Notes: generated from the letters alone by a model not told the origin. Shown: positions 41,057-49,655, counted from the first letter of the stretch. The stretch: DNA of 64,000 nucleotides from Streptomyces sp. NBC_01454 (GCF_036227565.1 NZ_CP109460.1:682001-746000), one strand, 5' to 3'. Made by a program: numbers and translations.

Positions 41057-41533
41057 TCAGACGGTGGCGATGATGAGCGCGGCGACGAGCAGCCACAAGT
41101 GGTGGAACGACTGGTCCAACGCGTAGGCGCCGGTGCCGAGATGCGCGGCCGGCTTGCCCTCGGCGGTGACCGGGTGGGCGGGGTGCGCACCGGTGCCGAG
41201 GTTGTAGAACTCGGCCTTGCCGGTGACCTTGGCGAGCCACGCGAGGGTGCTGCGCCGGTCGGCCCACCAGTGGGTGATGGCGTCCACGGCGAGCCCGATG
41301 GTGACGCCGGCCGCGGTGACCGGCACGTCGAGGAGCAGCACGACGGCGACCAGGGCGAGCCCCTTGGTGAGGGTCAGACCGAGGACGTGCCGGGTGTCGG
41401 CGAGCCTTCCGGCCCACCCGGGCTTGCCCTTGTCGGCGGACTGGCAGGAGGTCTGTACCCAGTGGTCGCCGACGCTGTGACCGACGTACAGGGCGATGAA
41501 CACGGCGGCGAACACGACGGCGGCGTCGGTCAT
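41057..41533 (-). CDS. DUF3307-like membrane protein
   Basis: 158 residues with an N-terminal hydrophobic helix (AAVVFAAVFIALYVGHSVGD), two central ones (GLTLTKGLALVAVVLLLDVP, VTIGLAVDAITHWWAD) and a C-terminal one (HHLWLLVAALIIATV). Conserved His and Asp residues lie at membrane boundaries (GDHW, DAITHWWADR, DQSFHHLW), as in DUF3307. Common on Streptomyces plasmids and integrative elements; function unknown. Confidence 0.75.
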   Translation of the reverse strand: MTDAAVVFAAVFIALYVGHSVGDHWVQTSCQSADKGKPGWAGRLADTRHVLGLTLTKGLALVAVVLLLDVPVTAAGVTIGLAVDAITHWWADRRSTLAWLAKVTGKAEFYNLGTGAHPAHPVTAEGKPAAHLGTGAYALDQSFHHLWLLVAALIIATV

Positions 41534-41621
41534 GATGGGGGTTCTCCTGTCTGCGGTGAGTGGATGGGGGTGCCGGGGGCGGTCGTTCTGCTGGCAGGCG
41601 CGCGGCCGCCCCCGGGCGGAG

Positions 41622-41792
41622 CTACTTCTCTACGTGGGCAACGAGCTTGGCCAAGCCGGGCGCCATTCCGGCCGCGTATTCCTCGGTCCGGCAGCCGGAG
41701 CAGTGGACGAGCAGGTGGCCTCCGTTGTCCTGTTCGACGCGGGCGAATCCGCCGTTGTGCCGGTACTGCTTGCTGACGATCTCGCGCTTCAT
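41622..41792 (-). CDS. Small CxxC protein
   Basis: 56 residues from ATG 41792 with AAGGGA upstream: MKREIVSKQYRHNGGFARVE then CSGCRTEEYAAG. One CxxC with His neighbours (HLLVHCSGC) suggests metal binding. Function unknown. Confidence 0.55.
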   Translation of the reverse strand: MKREIVSKQYRHNGGFARVEQDNGGHLLVHCSGCRTEEYAAGMAPGLAKLVAHVEK

Positions 41793-41913
41793 GGGGTGTT
41801 TCCCTTCTTGTTTGGGTGATTCCAGAGTGCTGTGGTGGGTGGGTTCGTTCTGCACACCTGAGTGCAGAACAAGGGTGACCTGGGCCATAGGTTCGCGGTG
41901 GCGCCGCATCAGC

Positions 41914-42105
41914 TCACGGGCGAGGCTCGGCCTGGGAGAGGATTCGGGCGTAGTCCTTGGCGGTGACGCCGAAGACTTCGGCCAAGTCCATCGCACTGTT
42001 GGCGGCGCGCACGTCGTCGTGGCGCGCGCTTCCGGTCTCCAGCTGGTCGAAGACGGTGCGGAGGTGTCGTGCCGCGTCGGTGGCGGCGGATTCCTCGAGG
42101 GTCAT
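41914..42105 (-). CDS. Small helical protein
   Basis: 63 residues, helical (LEESAATDAARHLRTVFDQL, SAMDLAEVFGVTAKDYARIL), with AAAGGA before the ATG. A phage/plasmid small protein with no known function. Confidence 0.55.
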   Translation of the reverse strand: MTLEESAATDAARHLRTVFDQLETGSARHDDVRAANSAMDLAEVFGVTAKDYARILSQAEPRP

Positions 42106-42141
42106 TGCGTGTTCCTTTCGGTGGTTGGTGCGGCGGGGCCG

Positions 42142-42492
42142 TTACAGGCTGAGGAGGTGGTAGGGGAACGGGTCGCGTTCCATGTGGACGCCGAAGGAGC
42201 GGATCCAGTACCAGATGAACGAGAACTCGGGGGCGCCCAGCTCGATGTGCGCGATGGCTCGGTGGTGCCCGTCGGCTACGTACACGTCGTGGTACCTGTC
42301 GTCGATGCCCAGGGTGATCGGCTCCACTGGCCGGCCCTTCAGGAGCTGCGCCTTGTATTCGTCGACCGTCACGCGGTCCTTGTCGCGGCGGGCGAATTGG
42401 TCGTGGGCGTGGCGCCACTTCGTGTATTCCGTGGGCCGGATCTGCTTGTCGTTGAGGAGCGTCGTCTTCATCTCCCCGCGGTACAGCCCCAT
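42142..42492 (-). CDS. ParB/Srx-fold protein
   Basis: 116 residues from ATG 42492, which overlaps the previous stop (TGATG). Residues 42-85 carry the ParB-N/sulfiredoxin-like pattern: VDEYKAQLLKGRPVEPITLG, then VADGHHRAIAHIELG with the conserved GHHR. In ParB this box binds CTP; here no DNA-binding helix-turn-helix domain follows, so plasmid partition is not established. Similar short ParB-like proteins are frequent in actinobacterial mobile elements. Confidence 0.75.
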   Translation of the reverse strand: MGLYRGEMKTTLLNDKQIRPTEYTKWRHAHDQFARRDKDRVTVDEYKAQLLKGRPVEPITLGIDDRYHDVYVADGHHRAIAHIELGAPEFSFIWYWIRSFGVHMERDPFPYHLLSL

Positions 42493-42806
42493 CAGCGCCA
42501 TTCCCAGGACTGCCGGGCGTTGGCGGCGTTCTGTGCGGCATCGGCGAATTCGCGGGCGAGGTCGCCCCAGTCGGCGGGCATTTTGCGGTGGCTGGCGGCT
42601 CGTCGCAGTACGGCGGCGATGCGGCGTGCCTCGTTGTGCGGGACGCGGAACGGGCCGCCTGAGCGGTCACCGAACACCGGCTCGATGGCGCGCCAATCGG
42701 AGGCCGGCAGGACGTAGGCGAGGTGCTGGCCGAGCACGGAGATGCTCCTGTACGAGGGGCTGATCTGGCCGTTGTTGTGAGTGCCGTGCGAGATGGTCCA
42801 GCCCAT
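42492..42806 (-). CDS. Conserved small protein, unknown function
   Basis: 104 residues: a beta-rich start (WTISHGTHNNGQISPSYRSI), middle with WRAIEPVFGDRSGGPFRVP and a helical end (NEARRIAAVLRRAASHRKMP). Coupled by TGATG to the ParB-like gene. No family recognised. Confidence 0.6.
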   Translation of the reverse strand: MGWTISHGTHNNGQISPSYRSISVLGQHLAYVLPASDWRAIEPVFGDRSGGPFRVPHNEARRIAAVLRRAASHRKMPADWGDLAREFADAAQNAANARQSWEWR

Positions 42807-42875
42807 GACGGGCTCCTTTCGGATTGGCGGGCGTGGGGCCCTGTGTCGGCTTCCGGGCCCCCGGGGGGCGGATCG

Positions 42876-43094
42876 CTAGTCGTCGAGCAAGTGAGCGGGG
42901 AGCTCGTCGCGGACATGGGTGGGGAGCTTGAACGCGTTGCGCACGTAGTCCTGGTCCGACAGCTCGGTGCTGCCCTCGAGCGCGCCGCGGACCCACCCGG
43001 TGTCCATGAGGCTTCCGGCGTCGGCGACGCGCAACCAGAGCTCGCGGATGATGGCGCGCAGCTCGCTGACCTCGTTCGGAGTCGCATTGGCCAT
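42876..43094 (-). CDS. Small helical protein
   Basis: 72 residues (MANATPNEVSELRAIIRELW...), helical and acidic, AAAGGA upstream of the ATG. Function unknown; part of the polycistronic minus-strand run. Confidence 0.55.
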   Translation of the reverse strand: MANATPNEVSELRAIIRELWLRVADAGSLMDTGWVRGALEGSTELSDQDYVRNAFKLPTHVRDELPAHLLDD

Positions 43095-43108
43095 GATTCG
43101 ATGTCCTT

Positions 43109-43297
43109 TCAGCTGTAGTCGTCGGCGCGACGGAGTCCGTGGCGTCGTTCCCATTCGCGGTCGTAGACGCCAGCCCAGTTGCGGTTGAGGTCGCCTCCGG
43201 CTTTGCGGTAGGTGTCGGCGGCGTCGCCGAGTTCTTCGAGGGTCATTTCGGCGGCCTTCTTGTTGGCCCAGCTCTTGCCGGTCAGGTTGGGGTCCAT
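43109..43297 (-). CDS. Small protein
   Basis: 62 residues from ATG 43297: MDPNLTGKSWANKKAAEMTL then NRNWAGVYDREWERRHGL. AAAGGA fits this start with a 7-nt gap, whereas the ATG at 43303 would touch it. No family recognised. Confidence 0.5.
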   Translation of the reverse strand: MDPNLTGKSWANKKAAEMTLEELGDAADTYRKAGGDLNRNWAGVYDREWERRHGLRRADDYS

Positions 43298-43308
43298 GGG
43301 CATTCCTT

Positions 43309-43848
43309 TCAGTGGTTGGGGAGTTGCCGTGCGAGGGCTTCGAGGTTGGCGGCCTGCGTTTCGCGGATGTCGATGAGCCGCTCGTATTCGCGCTGGTCGG
43401 CTTTGCTGTGGGCAGTGATGCCGTACTGCTGGCGGAGGTAGGCGATGTGCCGGTTGCGGGCGCCGGGCTGGTTGAGCTGGACGGTGTGACCCAACTCGTG
43501 GATGAGGGTGCGGTCGAGTTCGCGGAGGTCGCTGTTGCGGGATGCGTTGATGGCAACCAGCGCTCCGCGGTTCGTAAGAGCGGTGGCGGCGAATGCGTGG
43601 CGGGCGTGCCAATGGTCGATGACGCGGCCGACGGCGCGGCGACGCCAGGTGGTTCGGCCTGCGAGTTCGAGGTCGGCGCGCTGGATGAGGGATGTGACGC
43701 CGTTCCCGTCGGTCAGGACTATCTCCACCTGGGGCAGTCGGCCGCCGAGATGGCGGGCGGCGAGCCGGCCGGCATGGTCGCCTATCTCGCGGATGCGCTG
43801 CTCGATGCGGCGGGCGTCCCGGCTGCGGCAGTCGATGGTGATGTCCAC
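43309..43848 (-). CDS. Zincin-type metallopeptidase-like protein
   Basis: 179 residues. The motif IHELGHTVQLNQPG (about residues 114-127) contains HExxH with Gly before the second His, as in zinc metallopeptidases; a third ligand (Glu in REYERLIDI or His in NRHIAYLR) is plausible. The N-terminal half is alpha-beta. The gene lies in the transfer-module operon, so a role in wall or protein processing during transfer is conceivable but unproven. Confidence 0.7.
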   Translation of the reverse strand: MDITIDCRSRDARRIEQRIREIGDHAGRLAARHLGGRLPQVEIVLTDGNGVTSLIQRADLELAGRTTWRRRAVGRVIDHWHARHAFAATALTNRGALVAINASRNSDLRELDRTLIHELGHTVQLNQPGARNRHIAYLRQQYGITAHSKADQREYERLIDIRETQAANLEALARQLPNH

Positions 43849-43863
43849 GGGGTCCTTTCGATG

Positions 43864-44427
43864 TCAGTAGCCGGTGGCCCTGTTGAGCGCGGACCAGAGT
43901 CGGTGTTCGCGGCCCCAGATGGGGTCGATGAGTGTGGTGTGGGTGGCCTTGCGAAGTTCGCGGATCGCTTGACTACCGACGCCTGGGAATGTGCTGGAGA
44001 TGAGTCGCCGGTGTCCGGGTGACCAGCCGAATCCTGTGGTTACCTCGGTGCCGGCTTCGGTGACGGGCATGCCGGGATGGCTGCGGTCACCGGGCCGGTT
44101 GGTGATGACGACGATGCCCGCACGTTCGGCCTGGGTGCGGATCCGGTCGAGGAGCTGGGGATCGGCGATCCAGCCGTCGACGGCGGCACGCTGCCGCCAC
44201 ATGCGGCCGTCGTAGCCGCGGCTGGGCGGGAGGCCGGGCTGCGAGCTGGTGGTGACATACCCGGCCCGGTTGGCGCTGGCGAGGGGGAGGATGAGGTGCC
44301 GGGTTTCAGTGTCAGGGCGGGGGTCGCCGTAGCCGGGCCAGGTGCGGATGCGGCCTTCGAGCCAGTCGGCCATGAGCCGGCCGAGGTCGGCGACGGTGCG
44401 GGCGGTCTTCCACGGGTTGGGAGGCAC
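43864..44427 (-). CDS. DUF6919-like protein
   Basis: 187 residues. TARTVADLGRLMADWLEGRI, LASANRAGYVTTSSQPG and the Arg/Trp-rich C-terminus fit DUF6919, a Streptomyces family common on mobile elements. No catalytic residues are evident; function unknown. Confidence 0.7.
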   Translation of the reverse strand: MPPNPWKTARTVADLGRLMADWLEGRIRTWPGYGDPRPDTETRHLILPLASANRAGYVTTSSQPGLPPSRGYDGRMWRQRAAVDGWIADPQLLDRIRTQAERAGIVVITNRPGDRSHPGMPVTEAGTEVTTGFGWSPGHRRLISSTFPGVGSQAIRELRKATHTTLIDPIWGREHRLWSALNRATGY

Positions 44428-44445
44428 AGCGTTCCTTTCAGGGAG

Positions 44446-44976
44446 TTAGATGCCGCGTGCGTCGGCGCGGCTGGCGGCGTGGCCGAGGATGCGGGCGGGC
44501 ATGTGCCCGTCGCGTTGCCGGTCGTTCCAGCTGGCGATGGTTTCGGCGCTGGGGTCGAACTCGTTGCGGACGATGTCGAGGAGGAGGGTGCAGGCGTCGT
44601 CGGCTTCGGATCGACTGCCGGCTTCGGCGCGGATGACGCCGATCAGGCAGGCGGCGCCCTGCTCGTCGCGAAGCCGGCCGGTGCACCAGCCGTCGCGGAG
44701 GAGCCTGGTGTGGGCTCGGTGGAAGAGGGCGGCAATCGGCGTCCGATACGGCTGCAGCGCCGGGGCGGTGGGCGCGTCCACGGGGCCGCGGATCACGTCG
44801 GCCAGGTCAAGCGGTGCGGTGGCAATCCGGGCGTCCACGGCCAGGGCGGCGAGGGCGAGGCGCTCGTCGAAGGTCAGGGTGGGGGCCCACGCTGACTGCT
44901 CGGGCTCGGTCAGGGTCGGGGCGATGGGCGCGGCGGCCTGGTCGAGGGCGGCGGCGGTCAGCGTGGGCGCGGGCAT
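44446..44976 (-). CDS. DUF6197-like protein
   Basis: 176 residues, helical, with the signature WCTGRLRDEQGAACLIGVIR around residue 98-117 known in DUF6197 proteins of actinobacterial phages and plasmids. The second part (DDACTLLLDIVRNEFDPSAE, SWNDRQRDGHM) is also typical. Function unknown. Confidence 0.7.
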   Translation of the reverse strand: MPAPTLTAAALDQAAAPIAPTLTEPEQSAWAPTLTFDERLALAALAVDARIATAPLDLADVIRGPVDAPTAPALQPYRTPIAALFHRAHTRLLRDGWCTGRLRDEQGAACLIGVIRAEAGSRSEADDACTLLLDIVRNEFDPSAETIASWNDRQRDGHMPARILGHAASRADARGI

Positions 44977-44981
44977 CTAGA

Positions 44982-45143
44982 TCACTTCTCCTTCTTGTTC
45001 ATGAGCTGGGTGGCGGCGTCGGTGAGTCCTCCGGCAGCGGCCTGGTTTCCCTTGTCGCGGGCGATGCGAGCGGCGTTCGAGTACTGGTGGCTGAGCTCCT
45101 CGCGCTTCTGCTTGTCCTGGTTGGAGCTGGAGTTGTTGGGCAT
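44982..45143 (-). CDS. Small Asn/Gln/Lys-rich protein
   Basis: 53 residues from ATG 45143 with GAGAGGA upstream: MPNNSSSNQDKQKREELSHQ and a helix AARIARDKGNQAAAGGLTDA. Polar and charged. It begins directly downstream of the CGTGACG repeat array, so its promoter or leader, if any, would overlap the array. Confidence 0.6.
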   Translation of the reverse strand: MPNNSSSNQDKQKREELSHQYSNAARIARDKGNQAAAGGLTDAATQLMNKKEK

Positions 45144-45218
45144 ATCGGGTCCTCTCGTGGTTGGCGCCTCGGGCGTTGGCCGAGGTTCGCATTTATGGAT
45201 CTTTCGGGCATCTGAGCC

Positions 45219-45362
45219 CGTGACGTTGCCCGTGACGGGGCGTTACGCCGCAGGTCAGAAACTTGATGGAGGGCGTGACGGGGGCGTGACGCGTCACGGG
45301 CAGATCGGCTCCGTCACGCCCTCGTCACGGGTGGCGTCACGGCCGTGACCTGCGACGTCACG
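45219..45362. repeat. CGTGACG heptamer array with mirror orientation
   Basis: CGTGACG occurs at 45219, 45231, 45274 and 45285; its complement CGTCACG at 45292, 45312, 45323, 45335 and 45356 (first bases). Variants are CGTTACG at 45241 and CGTGACC at 45344. So all exact forward copies precede all reverse copies, and they meet in a perfect 14-bp palindrome (45285-45298). Several spacings are 11-12 bp, close to one helical turn. It lies between the FtsK-like gene (stop 45380) and the next small gene, in a 236-bp gap. Such clusters bind proteins cooperatively: a transfer locus (clt), a partition site, or a replication iteron set. Confidence 0.8.
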
Positions 45363-45379
45363 CCCTCGACGTCGGCGGG

Positions 45380-47407
45380 TCAGGTGCCTTCGGGGGCTTC
45401 CTCGCCGGTGAGCTCGATCAGCGTGGCGAGGTAGAAACCGCGACCTCCGCGCCACTGCTTGGTCTTCATATCGACTGCCGGGGCCACCTCGGTGGCGGCA
45501 TCTCGCAGAGCCTTCAGGTACCGGTCGCGGGCGATGTCGATCTCCTCGTCCTCTTCCGGCGCCCACGACTCTGGGGCTGCAGCGGCCACGTACTCGTACA
45601 GGTCGGCGGCCGTCATGCGGGCAGGGTCGTCAGCGGCGGTGAACGCGGCCCGCGCCAGCTCGATCGCCTCGGGCAGTTGCTCGTGAGGCTGGACGGTGTC
45701 GAGGTCGTCGAAAGTGACACCCGCCAGATCCAGGGACTCCGGATCGAACCAGGGCCGGCCAGCGGCTGCGCGCTCGGCGGCGCGCCGCTTGCCCTCCTCG
45801 TAGGTCATCGGGATGAACTTGTGGATGAGGGGGTCGGTGGAGCCGCCGCCCATGATGTACGCCTTGCCGGCGTCCGCCGGGTCCTCGCCCTGGGCGGGGT
45901 GGAGTCGGTCCGAGCGCCAGCCGTTGGCGCCGGCTCCGGCTCCGAAGACCTGCACGATGTCCTGGTGCCTGCTCGGACCGACGATCTTCAGGGCGATGGA
46001 GTCGGCGATGGCCGCGCCGATCGAGTCCTTCGTGGCTTCCTGAGCGGCGAGGCCGATCTGAACGCGGGACTTGCGGCCAACCCGCAGGATCGCGACTACC
46101 AACGCCTTGGCTCGCTGCGACAGCTGCGGGTACTCGTCGATCAGGGTGACGATCGCCGGATAGCGGGGCGACGGAATCCAGTTGTCGCCCATGCCGAGCT
46201 TGCCGAGGAGCATCGCCCGCGCCTTCGCGATCTTCAGGAGTTTCTCCAGCACCGCCTCAATGATGTGCATCTGATCGGCGCCGACCACCCGCACCCCCAC
46301 CGCGGCAGCCAGGGGCTCCAAGCCGTTGCCTCCCGGGTCGAGGTCGACGACGATGACGTCCTCGCAGTCGGTGAGGGTGTCGCCGATCGTCCTGAAGGTC
46401 ACCGACTTACCGCCGCCGGAGCTGGCGATCACGATGAAGTGCTGGCCGAGGAACGACAGCATGGTGTGCTGCCCGTCCATCCGCTTGGCGACCAGCGCCT
46501 TGTCGCGCATAGCGATGCTGTTGGGCTTGCGGACCGGCAGCGCTGGCATGTCTTCGAACGGGTCGCCCTCGACGAGGCGCAGCACGACCTGGGCGCGCTT
46601 CTGCCGCATGGGCTGGCACAGCAGCCCGTCTGTTGGCAGGTCGAGGGGTGTCTCCAGCTCGGGCGCTTTGGCAATCAGGTCGGCGGGGGTGCCCTTCTTC
46701 AGCCGGACGGTGATCTCCCATCCCCAGGGGTAGCGACGGCCGGCCTCGACCGCGGCCACGTTGATGCCCTCAGACACGAGGGCACGGCGCACGCACTCGG
46801 CGGCCTCGTCACGGGTGTTGGCGTCGGCGATCGGGAACGGGTCGTTCTCGCCGGGCTCGATGGCGATCAGGCCGCTGGTCGCGTCCGTGAAGGCGGACTG
46901 CCCTGCACCTGGCCGGCCGTGCCACGTGCCGACGGCGTAGGCGCCGAGGGCGAGCAGCACATCGACCCATCCCCCGCCGACGACCACCGCGGTGGTGATG
47001 CCCGTGGTGCCAGCCGCACTCCACCCGCCGGTCTTGATCCAGTGCCAGCGCTTGTGGACCCGGTACTCGGCGCGACGCTCCTTGACGAGCTCCTTGGCTG
47101 CGGTCTCCGCGGCCGTGTTCCCGGCCGACGCCTTCCTCTCCGCAATCGCGGACTGGATCAACTGCGGGTAGTCGTCGCGGCGGGCCTCCAGCCACCGCCG
47201 GGTGAGGTTGCGGTAGCCGCGGACGGTCCAGCCGATGTAGAGCTGGTTCTCGGCGGCGTGCTCGCGGGCGCGGGCGGCGAGTTCCTTCCCGGAGTCGCTC
47301 CAGGCGGGCCGCAGGGTCTCGCCCTGGTGCTCGACTACCGCGCCTTCGATGGACTCGGGCTTGACGAGGCTGAGGGTCGGCCGGGTGTCCTCGGCGACGG
47401 TCGCCAT
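45380..47407 (-). CDS. FtsK/SpoIIIE-type DNA translocase (TraB-like)
   Basis: 675 residues from ATG 47407, chosen for AGAGGAAA upstream; ATG 47452 is an alternative. An N-terminal cytoplasmic part is followed by a hydrophobic pair of segments (about 126-163, AAGTTGITTAVVVGGGWVDV and LLALGAYAVG). The motor domain has Walker A ASSGGGKSV (328-336) and Walker B IVTLIDEYPQ (419-428). Streptomyces conjugation uses a single such hexameric translocase (TraB, TraSA) to move double-stranded DNA between hyphae, recognising 8-bp repeats near the 3' end of its own gene; here the CGTGACG array is in that place. Phages do not normally carry a membrane FtsK. Confidence 0.88.
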   Translation of the reverse strand: MATVAEDTRPTLSLVKPESIEGAVVEHQGETLRPAWSDSGKELAARAREHAAENQLYIGWTVRGYRNLTRRWLEARRDDYPQLIQSAIAERKASAGNTAAETAAKELVKERRAEYRVHKRWHWIKTGGWSAAGTTGITTAVVVGGGWVDVLLALGAYAVGTWHGRPGAGQSAFTDATSGLIAIEPGENDPFPIADANTRDEAAECVRRALVSEGINVAAVEAGRRYPWGWEITVRLKKGTPADLIAKAPELETPLDLPTDGLLCQPMRQKRAQVVLRLVEGDPFEDMPALPVRKPNSIAMRDKALVAKRMDGQHTMLSFLGQHFIVIASSGGGKSVTFRTIGDTLTDCEDVIVVDLDPGGNGLEPLAAAVGVRVVGADQMHIIEAVLEKLLKIAKARAMLLGKLGMGDNWIPSPRYPAIVTLIDEYPQLSQRAKALVVAILRVGRKSRVQIGLAAQEATKDSIGAAIADSIALKIVGPSRHQDIVQVFGAGAGANGWRSDRLHPAQGEDPADAGKAYIMGGGSTDPLIHKFIPMTYEEGKRRAAERAAAGRPWFDPESLDLAGVTFDDLDTVQPHEQLPEAIELARAAFTAADDPARMTAADLYEYVAAAAPESWAPEEDEEIDIARDRYLKALRDAATEVAPAVDMKTKQWRGGRGFYLATLIELTGEEAPEGT

Positions 47408-47458
47408 GGTGGTTTCCTCTCGGTGCTCGCGGGTGCTGAGGTGGGTGCTCATGGCGGG

Positions 47459-48805
47459 TTACTTCTCTTCGGCCTGGACGACGTCACGCAGGCGCATGAG
47501 GTAGGCGTCGGCGCCGCCGACTCCGGCCTCGGTGCGGATCTTCTTGACGCTCAACTTGTCGGCTCCGCCGAGGGTCTGCGCGAGGGCGCGGACGGCGGTG
47601 AGGTCGGCTTCAGCGAGGGGCTTGTCGGGCACCTTCGCGGAAGTGCGGCCAGGAGCCCGGTTCCCTTTGCGCCCTAGGGGATTTTGCCCCCCAGAGGGCC
47701 TATCGGAGAGCTTGAGCGCAGATCCGCCACCGGCGCCGCGCGGGCCGCCCTGAGGGCCCCTGTCGCGCGTTCCTCCGGCGGTTCCGCCGTCCCCAGGGGA
47801 GGGGTCGAAGACGTCCGCGAGGAAGAGGTCGACGGCGACGCTTTCGCGGGTCCGATCGGAGGCGGCCATGAGCTCGTCGATAGCCTCGCGAGCGACCTCG
47901 CGGGCGGCGAGCGTGCCCACCGTGACGCCGACCGGCAGCATGTGCAGGTTGTCCCACGCGGCCTTCCATGCCTCGTCCCGAGTGATCGCTCCGATCGGGT
48001 GGGCGGCGACGATCCGCTCGTATTCGTTGAAGACCTCACCCCACTTGGCCTTGCGCCGCTCGTCCTCAAGCTTGTGACGCTTGGCCGCTTCGCGCTCCTC
48101 GGCGGCCCGCTTCTTCGCGGCCTCCTTCTCCTTCGCGCGCTGCTCCCGACTGCGGTTGTCAACAGCGGCCTTGCTCTCCAGCGCCTGCCGCACCTCAGCC
48201 AGCACCGGCCCGATCACCGACGTGGCAGCGAGGGCTACACCGGCGACCAGCCCGTACTCGGTCGCCCCGTGGGTGAGGTTGATGTAGCCGGCAACCGAGG
48301 CGAGGGCCGCGGTGAGGATCCAGAACGGCCACCGCGGCAAGCCCTTACGGTGCGCCCACTGTGTACCCAGGACGCCGACCCAGGCGAGAAGTTCGAGGAA
48401 GAACGGCACCGGCGCCATGAGCCAGGCCAGGTCACCACTCGTGTCGCCCTTGCGGTGCAGCTTCAGGAAGTACGACAGCTGGGCCGGCAGTGCGGCGAGC
48501 AGCCCGAGTGTGAGGACGATGTTGGTGACGAGCTTGAAGCGGGTGCCGTTGTCGGCGGCCTCCTCGCGCTTCTGCGCCTTGTCCTGCTGCTCGTCGGCCT
48601 TGGCGTCGCGCTGGATGCCGGCGAGTCGTCGGTTCAGCTTGGCCTGCTCGACCTGTTCGGCCAGCTTGCTGGTCTCGGTCTTGGCTGCGCCTGCCGCTAC
48701 GGCCTGCTCGGCGGCCTTCGTCTCGGCTGCGATCCTCGCGGCTTCGGCGCGTGTCTTCGCCGCCTCGGCCTCGCGCTCCTCCCAGGAGCGGTATCCGCTG
48801 GTCAT
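47459..48805 (-). CDS. DUF2637 membrane protein (SpdB-like)
   Basis: 448 residues: a long N-terminal coiled coil (EREAEAAKTRAEAARIAAET and onward to about 85), four hydrophobic segments between about 90 and 205 (LVTNIVLTLGLLAALPAQL, PVPFFLELLAWVGVLG, FWILTAALASVAGYI, GLVAGVALAATSVIGPVLAE), a second charged coiled coil, then a helical C-terminal domain. DUF2637 proteins accompany TraB/TraSA genes on Streptomyces elements and are thought to act in intramycelial spread. It ends 51 nt before the translocase start, so they share a transcript. Confidence 0.85.
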   Translation of the reverse strand: MTSGYRSWEEREAEAAKTRAEAARIAAETKAAEQAVAAGAAKTETSKLAEQVEQAKLNRRLAGIQRDAKADEQQDKAQKREEAADNGTRFKLVTNIVLTLGLLAALPAQLSYFLKLHRKGDTSGDLAWLMAPVPFFLELLAWVGVLGTQWAHRKGLPRWPFWILTAALASVAGYINLTHGATEYGLVAGVALAATSVIGPVLAEVRQALESKAAVDNRSREQRAKEKEAAKKRAAEEREAAKRHKLEDERRKAKWGEVFNEYERIVAAHPIGAITRDEAWKAAWDNLHMLPVGVTVGTLAAREVAREAIDELMAASDRTRESVAVDLFLADVFDPSPGDGGTAGGTRDRGPQGGPRGAGGGSALKLSDRPSGGQNPLGRKGNRAPGRTSAKVPDKPLAEADLTAVRALAQTLGGADKLSVKKIRTEAGVGGADAYLMRLRDVVQAEEK

Positions 48806-48838
48806 GTCGTTCAGTCCCTTCGGGGGTGGGTTGCCGGG

Positions 48839-49054
48839 TTAGGCGGCGGTGTCGTAGTCGTGGGCGGGGCGGGGTGCGGGGATCTTGGCGCGCTGATCTT
48901 CAATGGCGCCGTCCCCGGCGACAGCAACGGCGAGCAGCACGGCGATCAGGATGCGAACGCCGACTGGGGCGTCAAGACCGATGAACCAGGACAGGCCGGC
49001 GGCCATCAGAGCGAGTCGGAGGCGGGTGAGTGCGATCAGAAGGGCGTGCTGCAT
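48839..49054 (-). CDS. Small membrane protein next to DUF2637 gene
   Basis: 71 residues, with a hydrophobic stretch from 4 to 47 that can form two helices (ALLIALTRLRLALMAAGLSW, VRILIAVLLAVAVAGDG) and a polar tail. Its place before DUF2637 and FtsK resembles the small Spd proteins of Streptomyces plasmids. Confidence 0.65.
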   Translation of the reverse strand: MQHALLIALTRLRLALMAAGLSWFIGLDAPVGVRILIAVLLAVAVAGDGAIEDQRAKIPAPRPAHDYDTAA

Positions 49055-49151
49055 GGCGTGTCCTTCGACGGGGGTGAGGGTGGGTGCTGCGTCGGATCTC
49101 CAGGCCGCCGGTGCCGGTGCGGGACCGGCGGCGAGGGCTACCGGCGAGCGG

Positions 49152-49352
49152 TCAGCGCCCGCGCTTGGTGCCGCCGAACATGCGGGGCACCTTGGCGGCC
49201 TTCTCGTTGGCGATCCTGTTCAGGCGCTGGTACTCGGGGGTCTCGTCCCGGATGCCGGCCTTGAACTCCCGGTCGCTGTTCTCGTGGAGTGCCTTGTCAG
49301 CAGCCTTCATCTCGACGATGGCCTGCTTCTCTTCCGGGGTCTTTCCGAACAC
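49152..49352 (-). CDS. Small charged protein
   Basis: 66 residues from a GTG at 49352 with AGGAGG upstream (VFGKTPEEKQAIVEMKAADK...). Charged and helical. Comparable small proteins are common upstream of spd/tra genes. No function known. Confidence 0.6.
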   Translation of the reverse strand: MFGKTPEEKQAIVEMKAADKALHENSDREFKAGIRDETPEYQRLNRIANEKAAKVPRMFGGTKRGR

Positions 49353-49457
49353 GTGGTCCTCCTGTGTGGGCTGGGGCCTGGCCGGTTGGCCGGCTCCCTG
49401 CGGGCCCGGCGCCAGGTGGTGCGAGTTCTGGCGTTGCTCCGGGGCCACAGGCAGCGG

Positions 49458-49655
49458 TCAGATCAGGGACTGGAGGCGGGCGATGCGCTGCTGGCGTTCG
49501 GAGATGCCGTGTTCGAGCGTGTAGATCTCGGTGTCGGGGACCTGGCCGGAGGTGATCGCGCCACGCATGTTCGCGATGTCGGCCCGCAGCTTCGTGATGA
49601 TCGCCTGAGCCTGCTCGGTCTCGGTGCGGGGACGCTGATCGGTGATGGACGGCAT
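49458..49655 (-). CDS. Small coiled-coil protein
   Basis: 65 residues, helical and coiled-coil-like (AQAIITKLRADIANMRGAIT, ISERQQRIARLQSLI), GGGAGAG before the ATG. Function unknown. Confidence 0.6.
   Translation of the reverse strand: MPSITDQRPRTETEQAQAIITKLRADIANMRGAITSGQVPDTEIYTLEHGISERQQRIARLQSLI

Noticed and set aside
42142..42492. Partition protein ParB
   Set aside because: Only the short ParB/Srx core is present, without the HTH and dimer domains, and no ParA is encoded nearby.
45219..45362. CRISPR-like array
   Set aside because: The repeats are only 7 bp, change orientation in the middle and have irregular spacers of 0-36 bp; no cas genes are present.
45677..47677. Long + strand open frame (666 codons) opposite the FtsK-like gene
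   Set aside because: The minus-strand frame carries Walker motifs and membrane segments; the + frame has no domain and is a GC-rich shadow.
48839..49054. Second holin
   Set aside because: Small two-helix membrane protein, but it is in the transfer operon far from the lysis genes; an Spd-like role fits better.
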